Assembly (NCBI RefSeq): GCF_015554145.1
Contig: NZ_JADNHZ010000001.1
Span: 62,001-126,000, forward strand
Origin: Collinsella aerofaciens
Lineage (GTDB): Bacteria; Actinomycetota; Coriobacteriia; Coriobacteriales; Coriobacteriaceae
Direction: 5' to 3'
Length of the DNA: 64,000 bases
Below the pieces are notes generated by a model. It ran no database searches and had not been told where the DNA came from. It worked only from the letters and a program-made list of their open reading frames with translations. Positions 51,359 through 59,362 of the stretch are shown here, piece by piece. The translations under genes and the position numbers were made by a program. Numbering within the stretch: position 1 is the stretch's first letter; every line of letters begins with the position of its first letter.

Positions 51359-52156
51359 CTAGAGCCCCAGGATGCCACGGACAGTCTGGGCAGCCGCTGC
51401 CGGGCGATCGCGCAGGCCGTTGTGCGCGCCGGGAACCATTACGAGCGGACAGTCCAAAAGCTCAGCCGCTATCCTCGTTCCCGCCTCGCGGGGCGTACCA
51501 ATCGAGAGCTCGCCCAAAAGCACGGCGGCCACCGTTTTTGACGCACGAACGCTGCCCCAATCGGGAACGCAGGTCATAGTAATCCCGTATTCGTTCGCCA
51601 TGAAACTGCGGCCGTTGCGCAGAGCATGCTTGGCTTCTGCCTCGGTTAACTTGGGGGCCTCAGGGTCCGAATCGCCGATGGCACCCAGGAAGGCCCGTAA
51701 TGCCCTGGAGACCTTTCCCGCGGCGATCATCTCGAGCAAAACCGGGGCCGCGCCCAGGCCGGCACCCTCATCCGTCACGGCGGGTTCATGCAGAATCGCA
51801 CGCGAGATTATGGCGGGGTTTGCACGGAGAAGCTCCAGGGTCACCAGCGTACCGGCACTGTGCGCGAGCACGTTTGCCGGAGCACCAATATGCTCGATAA
51901 CGGCCTGCAGGTCGGCGGCTTGGGTGGCGAGGTCGTAGCGTCCGTCTGCAGCGTCGCCACTCTCGCCGCAACCGCGGCGGTCGTAGGCAATGACGCGATA
52001 GCCACAGGCGAGCTCGCGGGCGATGGCGTCAAAAAAGACGCCGTCGACGCACGCACCGTGCACGCACACCAAGGCGGGAGCATCAGGCGATACATCCGGG
52101 CCGGCATATTCGCGACAGGCAATCGTGGTGCCCGCGTTCTCGACCGTAAAATCCAT
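51359..52156 (-). CDS. Alpha/beta hydrolase
   Basis: A 265-residue hydrolase of the alpha/beta fold. The oxyanion region is LVCVHGACVDGVFFD, the nucleophile Ser is in NVLAHSAGTLVTLEL (A-H-S-A-G, near 94), and the catalytic His is probably in MVPGAHNGLRDRP (near 246). It resembles the MhpC-type esterase or peptidase lineage; the substrate is unknown. ATG at 52156; no good ribosome site is evident. It is divergent from the radical SAM gene. Confidence 0.88.
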   Translation of the reverse strand: MDFTVENAGTTIACREYAGPDVSPDAPALVCVHGACVDGVFFDAIARELACGYRVIAYDRRGCGESGDAADGRYDLATQAADLQAVIEHIGAPANVLAHSAGTLVTLELLRANPAIISRAILHEPAVTDEGAGLGAAPVLLEMIAAGKVSRALRAFLGAIGDSDPEAPKLTEAEAKHALRNGRSFMANEYGITMTCVPDWGSVRASKTVAAVLLGELSIGTPREAGTRIAAELLDCPLVMVPGAHNGLRDRPAAAAQTVRGILGL

Positions 52157-52381
52157 GTTGTGCCCCCGTCATCAATGCCCATCCAGTTGTACATCAGTAC
52201 GGTTGGATGGACCCGCATTGCCTTACGCCTTGTTAACAGATTAACTGTACCCGACCCGAGGCTTTTCATGGCACGTCATAATGAGCGACGTGAAAAAACG
52301 AAACTTGTAAAGCAAGAGCCCGCACCTTGCTTTGGAGCCGATGCTATGCTTAGGCACAATTGTCTTGAGGAGCATATGCCT

Positions 52382-53158
52382 ATGTCTACGTTTTTGAATG
52401 CCAGCCCCATCTTTGGGCCCGTTCGCAGCCGTCGCCTTGGTCTCTCGCTCGGCGTCAACATGATGCCGGCCAGCGGCAAGATCTGCACGTTCGACTGCAT
52501 TTACTGCGAAAACGGCCTCAACGCCGAGCGCCCCTGCCACGAGCCGTACAACACAGCCGCCGTGGTACTCGACGCGCTCGAGGCAAAGCTGCGCGAGATG
52601 GCAGCCGAGGGCGAGCTCCCCGATGTGATCACCTTCGCAGGCAACGGCGAGCCCACCGCCGCACCCGATTTTCCGCAGGCCATCGCCGGCGCCGTTGCGC
52701 TGCGCGACCAGCTAGCCCCAAACTCCAAGATCGCCGTGCTCTCCAACGGCACGCGCGCCGACCGTCCCCAAGTGCACGATGCGCTCATGATGGTCGACGA
52801 CAACATCCTCAAGCTCGATACCGTCGACCCGGCGTTTATCCAGCTGCTCGACCAGCCTGTTGGCCCCTACGACGTCGAGCACCAGATTGAGACGTTCGCA
52901 AGCTTTGACGGTCACGTTATTATCCAGACGATCTTTTTGACCGGCGAGTATCAGGGCAAGCTCATCGACAATACCGGCGAGGAGTATGTTGCCCCCTGGC
53001 TCGCGGCGCTTGAGCGCATTCGTCCGCAGGAGGCGACCATCTACACGGTCGCGCGCGAGACACCAGTCGCCGGCCTTGCCAAAGCAGCGCCCGAGGTGCT
53101 CGACGCCATTGCCGCGCGCGTGCGCGCCCTCGGTATTCCCTGCCAGGTGAGCTACTAG
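52382..53158 (+). CDS. Radical SAM protein
   Basis: A 258-residue radical S-adenosylmethionine enzyme. The [4Fe-4S] cluster motif is CTFDCIYC (Cys 35, 39, 42), with the preceding FGPVRSRRLGLSLGVNMMP typical of the small SAM proteins near MoaA. SAM-binding ITFAGNGEPTAAPDF is near residue 80, and the VLSNGT strand is present. There is no C-terminal SPASM cluster. The ATG at 52382 has GAGGAG at 9 nt and is preferred over the ATG two codons upstream. Its reaction is unknown. Confidence 0.9.
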   Translation: MSTFLNASPIFGPVRSRRLGLSLGVNMMPASGKICTFDCIYCENGLNAERPCHEPYNTAAVVLDALEAKLREMAAEGELPDVITFAGNGEPTAAPDFPQAIAGAVALRDQLAPNSKIAVLSNGTRADRPQVHDALMMVDDNILKLDTVDPAFIQLLDQPVGPYDVEHQIETFASFDGHVIIQTIFLTGEYQGKLIDNTGEEYVAPWLAALERIRPQEATIYTVARETPVAGLAKAAPEVLDAIAARVRALGIPCQVSY

Positions 53159-53199
53159 CAAAACCACGCAGCAGCTAGTGCCCGCCATCCCGCCCCATC

Positions 53200-53266
53200 A
53201 GTTGCGGTGATATAGTTCCTATTTGTGCTGTTAAACCGCTTAAATCGGAACTATATCACCGCAACT
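53200..53266. repeat. Hairpin repeat family B, copy 1 (AGTTGCGGTGATATAGTTCC arms)
   Basis: Perfect 20-bp arms, 27-nt loop, 67 bp total, between the radical SAM and MetAP genes. The second copy (61806-61872) has the same size, loop length and outer arm sequence. Confidence 0.92.
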
Positions 53267-53318
53267 TTTATGGCCGCGTGGGTGGGCTATACTAGCTGCG
53301 AATGAAAGGAAGTTAGCC

Positions 53319-54206
53319 ATGTATGACAAAGGACCCGTGCCCGGCCGCAACGACGCTTGCTGGTGCGGCAGCGGCAAGAAATACAAGAAATGCCATAGCG
53401 CCTTTGATGAGCGCCTCGAGCGCTTGTGGGAAGAAGGCTGGGAGGTTCTGCCTCGCACGCTCTACAAGACTCCCGCCGATATCGAGGGCATCAAGCGCTC
53501 GGCAGCCATCAACGTGGGCGTGCTCGATTATGTGGGCGAGCATATCGCCGCAGGCATGACCACCAACCAGATCGACCAGATGATCTACGACTACACCGTC
53601 GAGCACGGTGGCACGCCGGCCGACCTCAACTACGAGGGCTACCCCAAGAGCGTGTGCACCTCGATCAATGATGTGGTCTGCCACGGCATTCCCTGCGATA
53701 CGGACGTGCTGCACGAGGGCGACATCATCAACGTAGACTGCTCCACGATCTTGGACGGTTACTTTAGTGATTCGAGCCGCATGTTCTGCATCGGCGAGGT
53801 CTCGGCCGAGCGCCAGCGCCTGGTCGACGTCACCCGTGCCAGCGTGGAGGCGGGTCTGGCAGCCGTCAAGCCATGGCTACCGCTCTCCGTTATGGCCGAG
53901 GCAGTACAAAAGACCGTCGAGGACGCCGGCTTTAGCGTGGTGCGCGAGTACGGCGGACACGGCATCGGTAAGGAGTTCCACGAGGACCCGTTTGTGGGCT
54001 TTACCACCGAGGCGCCCGATGTGGACACCATCATGGTGCCGGGCATGGTCTTTACCATCGAGCCCATGGTCAACGCCGGAGCGCCCGACATCAAGATCAG
54101 CAAGGGCGACGGCTGGTGCGTGCGCACCAAGGACGGCAGCGATTCGGCCCAGTGCGAGGTACAGCTCGTGGTGACCGAGGACGGCTACGAGCTGCTGAGC
54201 TGGTAG
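53319..54206 (+). CDS. map: Methionine aminopeptidase with N-terminal SEC-C motif
   Basis: Removes the initiator methionine from nascent proteins. A 295-residue type I MetAP: ligands Asp in NVDCSTILDGYFSDSS (two Asp), His in REYGGHGIGKEFHEDPF, Glu in MVFTIEPM and Glu in SAQCEVQLVV, with the substrate His in DVVCHGIPCD. The N-terminal 30 residues are a SEC-C zinc motif (VPGRNDACWCGSGKKYKKCH), which recruits MetAPs to the ribosome; it is found in a subset of bacteria. The ATG has AAGGAAG upstream. It is not in the usual adk-map-infA cluster, so it may be a second copy. Confidence 0.95.
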   Translation: MYDKGPVPGRNDACWCGSGKKYKKCHSAFDERLERLWEEGWEVLPRTLYKTPADIEGIKRSAAINVGVLDYVGEHIAAGMTTNQIDQMIYDYTVEHGGTPADLNYEGYPKSVCTSINDVVCHGIPCDTDVLHEGDIINVDCSTILDGYFSDSSRMFCIGEVSAERQRLVDVTRASVEAGLAAVKPWLPLSVMAEAVQKTVEDAGFSVVREYGGHGIGKEFHEDPFVGFTTEAPDVDTIMVPGMVFTIEPMVNAGAPDIKISKGDGWCVRTKDGSDSAQCEVQLVVTEDGYELLSW

Positions 54207-54215
54207 CCGTGGATG

Positions 54216-54259
54216 CGCCGGATGCTGACGGGCACGCTCGTCTTGCATCCGGCGTTTTT
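54216..54259 (+). terminator. Terminator of the MetAP gene
   Basis: CGCCGGATGC/GCATCCGGCG stem followed by TTTTTG. Confidence 0.9.
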
Positions 54260-54275
54260 GTTTGAACGTTTGCCC

Positions 54276-54318
54276 GATAAAACCTGCCAAAATAAACCTG
54301 TCCCTTTTTTGGCAGGTT
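54276..54318 (+). repeat. Hairpin repeat family A, copy 4
   Basis: Matches copy 1 apart from one extra T (GATAAAACCTGCC...TTTTTTGGCAGGTT). It lies in the 5' region of the 2-hydroxyacid dehydrogenase gene, behind the MetAP terminator. Confidence 0.9.
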
Positions 54319-54336
54319 GAGCGGAGAGGACTGCCT

Positions 54337-55272
54337 GTGAACATCCTGGTTTTGCTGCCCGTCAACGACCGTCATCGCGCAATTCTTGAGTCGAGCGCTC
54401 CGGGCGAGGACTTTATCTACACGAGCGCCGACGCCGCCGCGCGCAAGCAGGTCGCCGATGCCGACGTGATCCTGGGCAACATCGACCCTGACATGCTCAC
54501 GGCATGCGAGCATCTCCAGCTGTTGCAATTGCAGACCGCCGGCTATGACGACTACCTTGCCGCCGGCACCGTGCCAGCCGACGCCAAACTGTCTTGCTCG
54601 GTGGGCGCCTACGGCCAGGCCGTGAGCGAGCACATGTTTGCCATGGTCCTTTCCATGATGAAGCGCCTGCCCGGCTATCACGACTTGCAGCGCGAGCATC
54701 GCTGGGAGGATTTGGGGCCGGTTACCTCGCTCAAAAATGCCAACGTGCTGGTGCTGGGCGCGGGCGATATCGGCGGCCACTTTGCCACGCTCTGCCGCAG
54801 CATGGGCGCACACGTCCGCGGCATCAAGCGCCATCCGCTCGTCTACCCCATTGTGTTTGAGGACATGGACGGCATGGATGCCCTGCCCGAGCGCCTGGCC
54901 GAGGCAGACGTCGTCGCATCCTTTATGCCCAGCACACCCGAGACCCGCGGCCTGGCGAACGCCGAGTTCTTCGCCGCGATGAAGCCGGGCGCCTTCTTTG
55001 CCAACGGCGGCCGCGGCGATCTTGTGGTTGCCGACGACCTAGTTGCCGCCCTGGAATCAGGACATCTCGCCGGCGCCGCGGTCGACGTCACCGACCCCGA
55101 GCCGCTGCCAGAGACAAGCCCGTTGTGGGATGCGCCCAACATGCTCATCACGCCGCACATCTCCGGCTGGTTCCACTTGGCCGCCACGCTCAACAACGTG
55201 GTCGACATCGCCGCGGAGAATCTGCGTCACCTGCAGGCCGGCGAGACCCTGCGCTGCTGGATCGAACACTAA
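54337..55272 (+). CDS. D-2-hydroxyacid dehydrogenase family protein
   Basis: A 311-residue NAD-dependent oxidoreductase of the D-isomer specific 2-hydroxyacid dehydrogenase group. The nucleotide motif VLVLGAGDIGGHFATLC is near residue 140. The catalytic Arg is in FFANGGRGDLVV, the Glu in VTDPEPLPETSPLW and the His in NMLITPHISGW. The start is GTG at 54337, spaced well behind GGAGAGGA. The substrate may be a 2-keto acid or phosphoglycerate-like compound. It is a single gene with its own terminator. Confidence 0.92.
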   Translation: MNILVLLPVNDRHRAILESSAPGEDFIYTSADAAARKQVADADVILGNIDPDMLTACEHLQLLQLQTAGYDDYLAAGTVPADAKLSCSVGAYGQAVSEHMFAMVLSMMKRLPGYHDLQREHRWEDLGPVTSLKNANVLVLGAGDIGGHFATLCRSMGAHVRGIKRHPLVYPIVFEDMDGMDALPERLAEADVVASFMPSTPETRGLANAEFFAAMKPGAFFANGGRGDLVVADDLVAALESGHLAGAAVDVTDPEPLPETSPLWDAPNMLITPHISGWFHLAATLNNVVDIAAENLRHLQAGETLRCWIEH

Positions 55273-55274
55273 GA

Positions 55275-55301
55275 ATTACGCCGTTTTACAAACGGCGTAA
55301 T
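55275..55301 (+). terminator. Hairpin immediately after the 2-hydroxyacid dehydrogenase gene
   Basis: ATTACGCCGTTT/AAACGGCGTAAT arms, 3-nt loop, starting 3 bp beyond the stop. It has no T-tract. Confidence 0.6.
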
Positions 55302-55314
55302 GAGCCGACGCTGC

Positions 55315-55413
55315 GAGCCCGTCTGGACGGCAATCTGCCTTTCAACTTCGGCGGCATGACCAGAAGGTCAATGCCGCCTTGTTTCAAGGCACCTTGCTCG
55401 CCCAGACGGGCTC
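55315..55413. repeat. Long nested palindrome P3 (99 bp)
   Basis: The outer arms GAGCCCGTCTGG/CCAGACGGGCTC enclose GCAATCTGCCTT/AAGGCACCTTGC, and an apical hairpin GGCGGCAT/ATGCCGCC with GACC/GGTC. The layered design matches P1 and P4. Confidence 0.8.
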
Positions 55414-55498
55414 TCGCTGACTTTTGTTCAACCTGTAGGGACTGGCTGGCGCGGCCCTGCCTGGGGGCATTCGCTGACTTTTATTCGACCTGCGGGAT
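55414..55498. repeat. Direct repeat after P3
   Basis: TCGCTGACTTTTGTTCAACC (55414) recurs as TCGCTGACTTTTATTCGACC (55471), both followed by TG(T/C)(A/G)GGGA. The unit is about 28 bp, offset by 57 bp. Confidence 0.7.
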
Positions 55499-55508
55499 CT
55501 TCAAATTG

Positions 55509-56000
55509 CTAGAGCGTTGCTAAGTAATTCTTTGCGTCTTCTGCGCTCATTGCTGCGACGGGTGCGTGTGAACAGAGTTTGACATCGTTGGTGACCAGTA
55601 GATCTGCTTGAGCGCGTATCGCTGCCGCAATGATTAAATCGTCTTCGTAATCGCTATGGAGCTCACGCTGCCTGCTCGCCATCCAGATGTCGCTCAGGTC
55701 ACAGGGCACTGACGTGGCAAGCTGCGACAGCACGCTAAGACAATCCCATGCAAGCGATGTCGCTGCCGCAGCGGCATCTTGGGAAAGCGAACCATGCTCG
55801 CGCCGATACCATGCCTTATGTTCGCTTGAAATCAAATAGAACAGGTCTTTGGACGATGTCGCCGCGTACAGCAAATCAGCCTGTGCCGTGCATGCATCGC
55901 GTAAAAACTCAATCGCCACCGAACGACCACGTCGTGAGGGAATGAAGTAATCGAGCCACACGTTGGTGTCAACCAAGATGCGCTTTGGAGTCTCACTCAT
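55509..56000 (-). CDS. PIN domain toxin (VapC-like)
   Basis: A 163-residue PIN-domain ribonuclease, the toxin of a type II toxin-antitoxin pair. The acidic metal-binding residues are Asp in ILVDTNVWLDYFIPS (residue about 11), Asp pair in SDYEDDLIIAAAIRAQ, and Asp in LLVTNDVKLC. Its start overlaps the antitoxin end by 8 bp, indicating coupled translation. The target RNA is unknown. A PIN fold without an antitoxin partner would be neutral, but the pairing here is clear. Confidence 0.88.
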   Translation of the reverse strand: MSETPKRILVDTNVWLDYFIPSRRGRSVAIEFLRDACTAQADLLYAATSSKDLFYLISSEHKAWYRREHGSLSQDAAAAATSLAWDCLSVLSQLATSVPCDLSDIWMASRQRELHSDYEDDLIIAAAIRAQADLLVTNDVKLCSHAPVAAMSAEDAKNYLATL

Positions 56001-56373
56001 AGAGCCAGCTCATCTCCTCGCCATAGCGATCAGCATAGGCATTCCGTTTGAGCTCTTCGTCGTCCGATGGCTGAGCCTTGACCATATCGATTCCCGACTC
56101 ACGGCAAGCGGCAGCGAACAGCTTCGACCCCTGATCCATGAGCTCGAGCTTACGTTTGGCGGCCTTTTCGCGCTCGCGCTGTTCCGCCCGGGCACGACTG
56201 GGCAGCAGGATATCCTCGAGCGCACCGGGGCGATCGGCCAGCGACGCTGCAAGCTGCCAGAGCGCTCGCACCGCTTGGCTCGGCGTCATACCGGCCTTGG
56301 AGAGAGCGGCGTCCCCACTCCTTTTAAGATCGGCATCGAGACGTACGTTGATCTGAGCGGCGGTTGTGGTCAT
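55993..56373 (-). CDS. Antitoxin with ribbon-helix-helix N-terminus (RelB/DinJ-like)
   Basis: A 126-residue protein. The N-terminal MTTTAAQINVRLDADLKRSGDAALSKAGMTPSQAVRALWQLAA is a ribbon-helix-helix DNA-binding domain of the RelB/DinJ type. The C-terminal half is a Lys/Glu/Arg-rich helix (residues about 55-85) then an acidic tail, as expected for a toxin-neutralising region. The ATG follows AAGGAGG. It likely represses its own operon; a promoter with imperfect repeats lies upstream. Confidence 0.85.
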   Translation of the reverse strand: MTTTAAQINVRLDADLKRSGDAALSKAGMTPSQAVRALWQLAASLADRPGALEDILLPSRARAEQREREKAAKRKLELMDQGSKLFAAACRESGIDMVKAQPSDDEELKRNAYADRYGEEMSWLYE

Positions 56374-56398
56374 AGCCCCTCCTTAGTACTTCAAAACT

Positions 56399-56427
56399 AT
56401 CATAAAATACTATGGTAGATACGTAAA
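56399..56427 (-). promoter_or_regulatory. Promoter of the RHH/PIN operon
   Basis: On the minus strand, -35 TTTACG, 17 bp, -10 TATGAT. The ACTATCATA/TATGGTAG inverted repeat (7 of 8) around the -10 may be the antitoxin's site. Confidence 0.55.
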
Positions 56428-56467
56428 GCATGTAAAGCACTTATAAGCATTAGCCGTACTCTGTACA

Positions 56468-56503
56468 CAAAAAGCCGCCGAGGCGCACTGCACCTCGGCG
56501 GCT
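56468..56503 (-). terminator. Terminator of the M18 aminopeptidase gene
   Basis: AGCCGCCGAGG/CCTCGGCGGCT stem followed on the minus strand by TTTTTGTG. Confidence 0.92.
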
Positions 56504-56547
56504 ACGCATCACCGATCTAGTTCGGTTTCACCCCTTGCATTCGCCCA

Positions 56548-56590
56548 GATAAAACCTGCCAAAATGAACCTGTCCCTTTTTGGCAGGTTT
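56548..56590 (+). repeat. Hairpin repeat family A, copy 5
   Basis: GATAAAACCTGCCAAAATGAACCTG... with the arms AACCTGCCAAAA/TTTTTGGCAGGTT. Its last base is the first base of the aminopeptidase stop complement, so the gene's TAA is shared with the element. Confidence 0.9.
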
Positions 56591-57975
56591 TAGAGCTCCA
56601 CGCTTTCGGCGCCGTTGATGGTTAGGTTTCGCTCGTAGAAGGCGGTGAGGGCGCGGATGGCGTACATCACGTCGCGCACGCCGCCGGTCTCGTAGCTCGA
56701 GTGCATAGCCAGCTGCGGCAGGCCCACGTCTACGGCATGCATGCTCGCCTGCATGTTCGACAGGTTGCCCAGGGTAGAACCGCCGGCCATATCGCTCTTG
56801 TTGGCGAAGGCCTGCGTGGGTACATCGGCGTCATCGCAAATGGCCTGGAACACCGCGCGGCTAAAGGCGTCGGTGCAGTAGTGCTGGTTGGCGGCTTCCT
56901 TGATGACGATGCCGCCGTTGAGCACAACCTGGTTATGGGCGTCGCACTTCTCGGCGTGGTTGGGGTGCACGGCATGCGCGTTGTCGCAGCTCACGAGCAT
57001 CGAAGCGGCAAGCGCACGGTGATACGACTCGTCGTCAAAGCCCAGCGACCCGTTGATGCGGCGCAGCGCGTCGGCCAAGAACGTCGACATGGCGCCCTGC
57101 TTGGTCTCGGAGCCAACCTCCTCGTTATCGAAGCAGCAGTAGACCGAGACGTCGTGCGCATTCTCGGCACCCAAAAATGCCTGCAGCGAGGTGTAGGCGC
57201 AGGCCAGATCGTCAAGTTTGGGCGTCGAGATAAACTCGTCGGCCCAGCCCCAAATACGTGCATCCTGTCGATTGACCAGGAACAGGTCGCGGCCCAAAAT
57301 CTGCTCGGGCTCAACGTCCAGCTCGTCGGCGATCAGGGCGTCAAAGTCGCCCTGCTTAAGGTCACCAGCGCTGATGAGCGGGCACAGGTCAACGGCTCGG
57401 TTGGGAGCAAAGCTCTCGTTAACGCCACGGTTCATGTGGATGGCAAGGCTCGGAATAATGGCAACCTCGCGCTCGGTGGCAAGCAGGCGGCTCTCAATAC
57501 GGTCGCCCTCGCGCACCAGTACGCGACCCGCGAGCGCCAGCGGGCGATCGAACCAGGTGTAGTCGATCATGCCGCCGTAGGCCTCGGTGTTCAGGCGCAG
57601 CGTCTCGCCCGCACCATCGAGCTCGGGCACGGCCTTGACCTTAAACGTCGGCGAATCGCTGTGCGACGCCGTGAGCTGAAAATGATAGTCACCGGCAACG
57701 CCGTCCTCGCCCCACGTCGCGGCCAGGTCCTCGCCCACCTTAAAGGCGATAACGCTCGAGGTGTTGCGCTGCGTGTAATAACGCCCGCCCGGCTCGATAT
57801 CCCACGCCGCGTTCTCGGGCAGGTAGGTAAAGCCCGCCTCGTCGAGCTCGGCCATAATGGTCGCCGCCGTATGGAACATGCTGGGGCATGCCTCGATAAA
57901 GTCGATAAGGTCGTTGGCGGCCTCGATATCGTCGGCCGTCACATGCGCGCGCTCGGGCGTTTCCTGATCCGTCAT
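56590..57975 (-). CDS. M18 family aminopeptidase
   Basis: A cytoplasmic dinuclear zinc aminopeptidase of the M18 (aspartyl aminopeptidase) family, 461 residues. The first ligand His is in LTASHSDSPTFKVK, the catalytic Glu/ligands in CCFDNEEVGSETKQGA, further ligands in VSCDNAHAVHPNHAEKCD and the last His in LPQLAMHSSYE. It trims N-terminal residues (often acidic) from peptides. The ATG at 57975 has AAAGGGGAG; the longer frame upstream is not needed. It fits the peptide-degrading profile of the window. Confidence 0.95.
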   Translation of the reverse strand: MTDQETPERAHVTADDIEAANDLIDFIEACPSMFHTAATIMAELDEAGFTYLPENAAWDIEPGGRYYTQRNTSSVIAFKVGEDLAATWGEDGVAGDYHFQLTASHSDSPTFKVKAVPELDGAGETLRLNTEAYGGMIDYTWFDRPLALAGRVLVREGDRIESRLLATEREVAIIPSLAIHMNRGVNESFAPNRAVDLCPLISAGDLKQGDFDALIADELDVEPEQILGRDLFLVNRQDARIWGWADEFISTPKLDDLACAYTSLQAFLGAENAHDVSVYCCFDNEEVGSETKQGAMSTFLADALRRINGSLGFDDESYHRALAASMLVSCDNAHAVHPNHAEKCDAHNQVVLNGGIVIKEAANQHYCTDAFSRAVFQAICDDADVPTQAFANKSDMAGGSTLGNLSNMQASMHAVDVGLPQLAMHSSYETGGVRDVMYAIRALTAFYERNLTINGAESVEL

Positions 57976-58136
57976 GCTCTCCCCTTTCGCTGGGTTGATG
58001 GTCCCCTCCAGCATACCCCGCCGCGCCAGCGCCGCACTCTTCATTCCGTGCTTAATTCCGCGCCGCTCACCAAGTTGAGTCATCATGTCCGCGCTCCTTT
58101 TGCGACAATTGCACTAACAGGACGAGAGGAGTCGTC

Positions 58137-59222
58137 ATGAAGCCACGTAACATTGCCATCGCCTGCGGTGTCGCGGGAGCCGCCGTCGGCCTTGCCGCTG
58201 CCACCGGTATCGTTTATCGCAAACAAATCAAGTCCGTCGCGTCACTCAAACGCTTGACCGACTATGCGGATGGCTATGACCTGTACGCAATCGACATTGC
58301 TTACGACTACGGCCTTGACCGCATCATCGCCGCTGGCGTGCGCGACGACCAGGCCTACATCGATGCCGTGGTGGCGCAGGTGCTCCCCGGCGTGCCGGCA
58401 CATGTCCAGGCACCCCAGTTTGCCTGCAGCGCTTTTGTCGCCGTAGATGCCGAAGGCCGCGTGCGCACCGGTCGCAATTACGACTTTAAGGACGACACCT
58501 CGGCGCTGCTGGTGCGCAATCACCCGCGCGACGGCTATGCCTCCATCGGCTTTGCGGCCCTCAATAACCTGGGCGCCAACACTCCACTTGACTCCGTCGC
58601 CGGACGCGCCGCGGCGTTGATGGGCCCGTTTGCCCAGCTCGACGGTGTCAACGAATGCGGCGTGTCCATTGCCGTGCTCACCCTGGATTCCAAGCCCTGT
58701 GACCAGGACACACAGCGCCCCGTCATCAACACTTCGCTCGCCATCCGTCTGGTGCTCGACCGCGCGGCCACCACGCAGGAGGCCGTCGACCTGCTTTCTG
58801 CCTACGACATGCACGCCATGGCCGGACGCGATTACCACTTCTTTATCAACGACGCCGCCGGTGACGCGCGGGTGGTGGAGTGGGATCCGCGCGACCCCGA
58901 CCGTGCATGCAAGGCGACTCCTGTACGCCAGGTTACGAACTTCTACGCCTGCTATGGTGACGAGGTGCTCCCCAACCAAAAGAACGGCGAGCTGGGCCAT
59001 GGTAAAGAGCGCGCCGTCGCAATCGCCGATGTCCTTGACGCCCATGCCGGCGCCCAAGATGAGGCAGTCGCTTGGAAGGCCCTACGCGCTGCAGCGCAAG
59101 AGCCCAATCCGGAAGACATCACCAGCAACACGCAGTGGTCGGTCGTCTTTGACAACACCGAGCCCGCTGCCGCCATCACGCTGCGCCGCCACTGGGGCGA
59201 CGTCGACGCCTTCGCGCTGTAA
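58137..59222 (+). CDS. Membrane-anchored linear amide C-N hydrolase (Ntn, choloylglycine hydrolase-like)
   Basis: A 361-residue protein of the C59/choloylglycine hydrolase superfamily of Ntn hydrolases. An N-terminal hydrophobic segment (residues 5-25) should anchor or export it. The presumed nucleophile Cys is Cys97 in APQFACSAFVAVDAEG, followed by RTGRNYDF (near residue 112), NLGANTPLD, the GVNECGVSIAV motif and NTQWSVVFDNT. Such enzymes cleave amide bonds of bile salts, penicillins or N-acyl compounds. The 96 residues before the Cys would have to be removed by processing, because Ntn catalysis needs an N-terminal nucleophile. The substrate is not predictable. Confidence 0.8.
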   Translation: MKPRNIAIACGVAGAAVGLAAATGIVYRKQIKSVASLKRLTDYADGYDLYAIDIAYDYGLDRIIAAGVRDDQAYIDAVVAQVLPGVPAHVQAPQFACSAFVAVDAEGRVRTGRNYDFKDDTSALLVRNHPRDGYASIGFAALNNLGANTPLDSVAGRAAALMGPFAQLDGVNECGVSIAVLTLDSKPCDQDTQRPVINTSLAIRLVLDRAATTQEAVDLLSAYDMHAMAGRDYHFFINDAAGDARVVEWDPRDPDRACKATPVRQVTNFYACYGDEVLPNQKNGELGHGKERAVAIADVLDAHAGAQDEAVAWKALRAAAQEPNPEDITSNTQWSVVFDNTEPAAAITLRRHWGDVDAFAL

Positions 59223-59289
59223 GGAGCCAGGCCCATCGACCTTACGCTCGCCTGACGTTGCTTACATTTCTATACGCTTGAGCTAACAC

Positions 59290-59335
59290 GTTTTACCCCC
59301 GTATCAACAGTGTGCGGGGGTAAACTTATGCGCAT
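59290..59335 (+). promoter_or_regulatory. Hairpin in the 5' region of pfkA
   Basis: GTTTTACCCCCG/CGGGGGTAAAC stem, 23-nt loop, 27 bp upstream of the pfkA start. It lies after the end of the amide-hydrolase gene, so it may terminate that gene or sit in the pfkA leader. Confidence 0.5.
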
Positions 59336-59362
59336 GTTATAACTTGCCCGGAAGGATTCATC

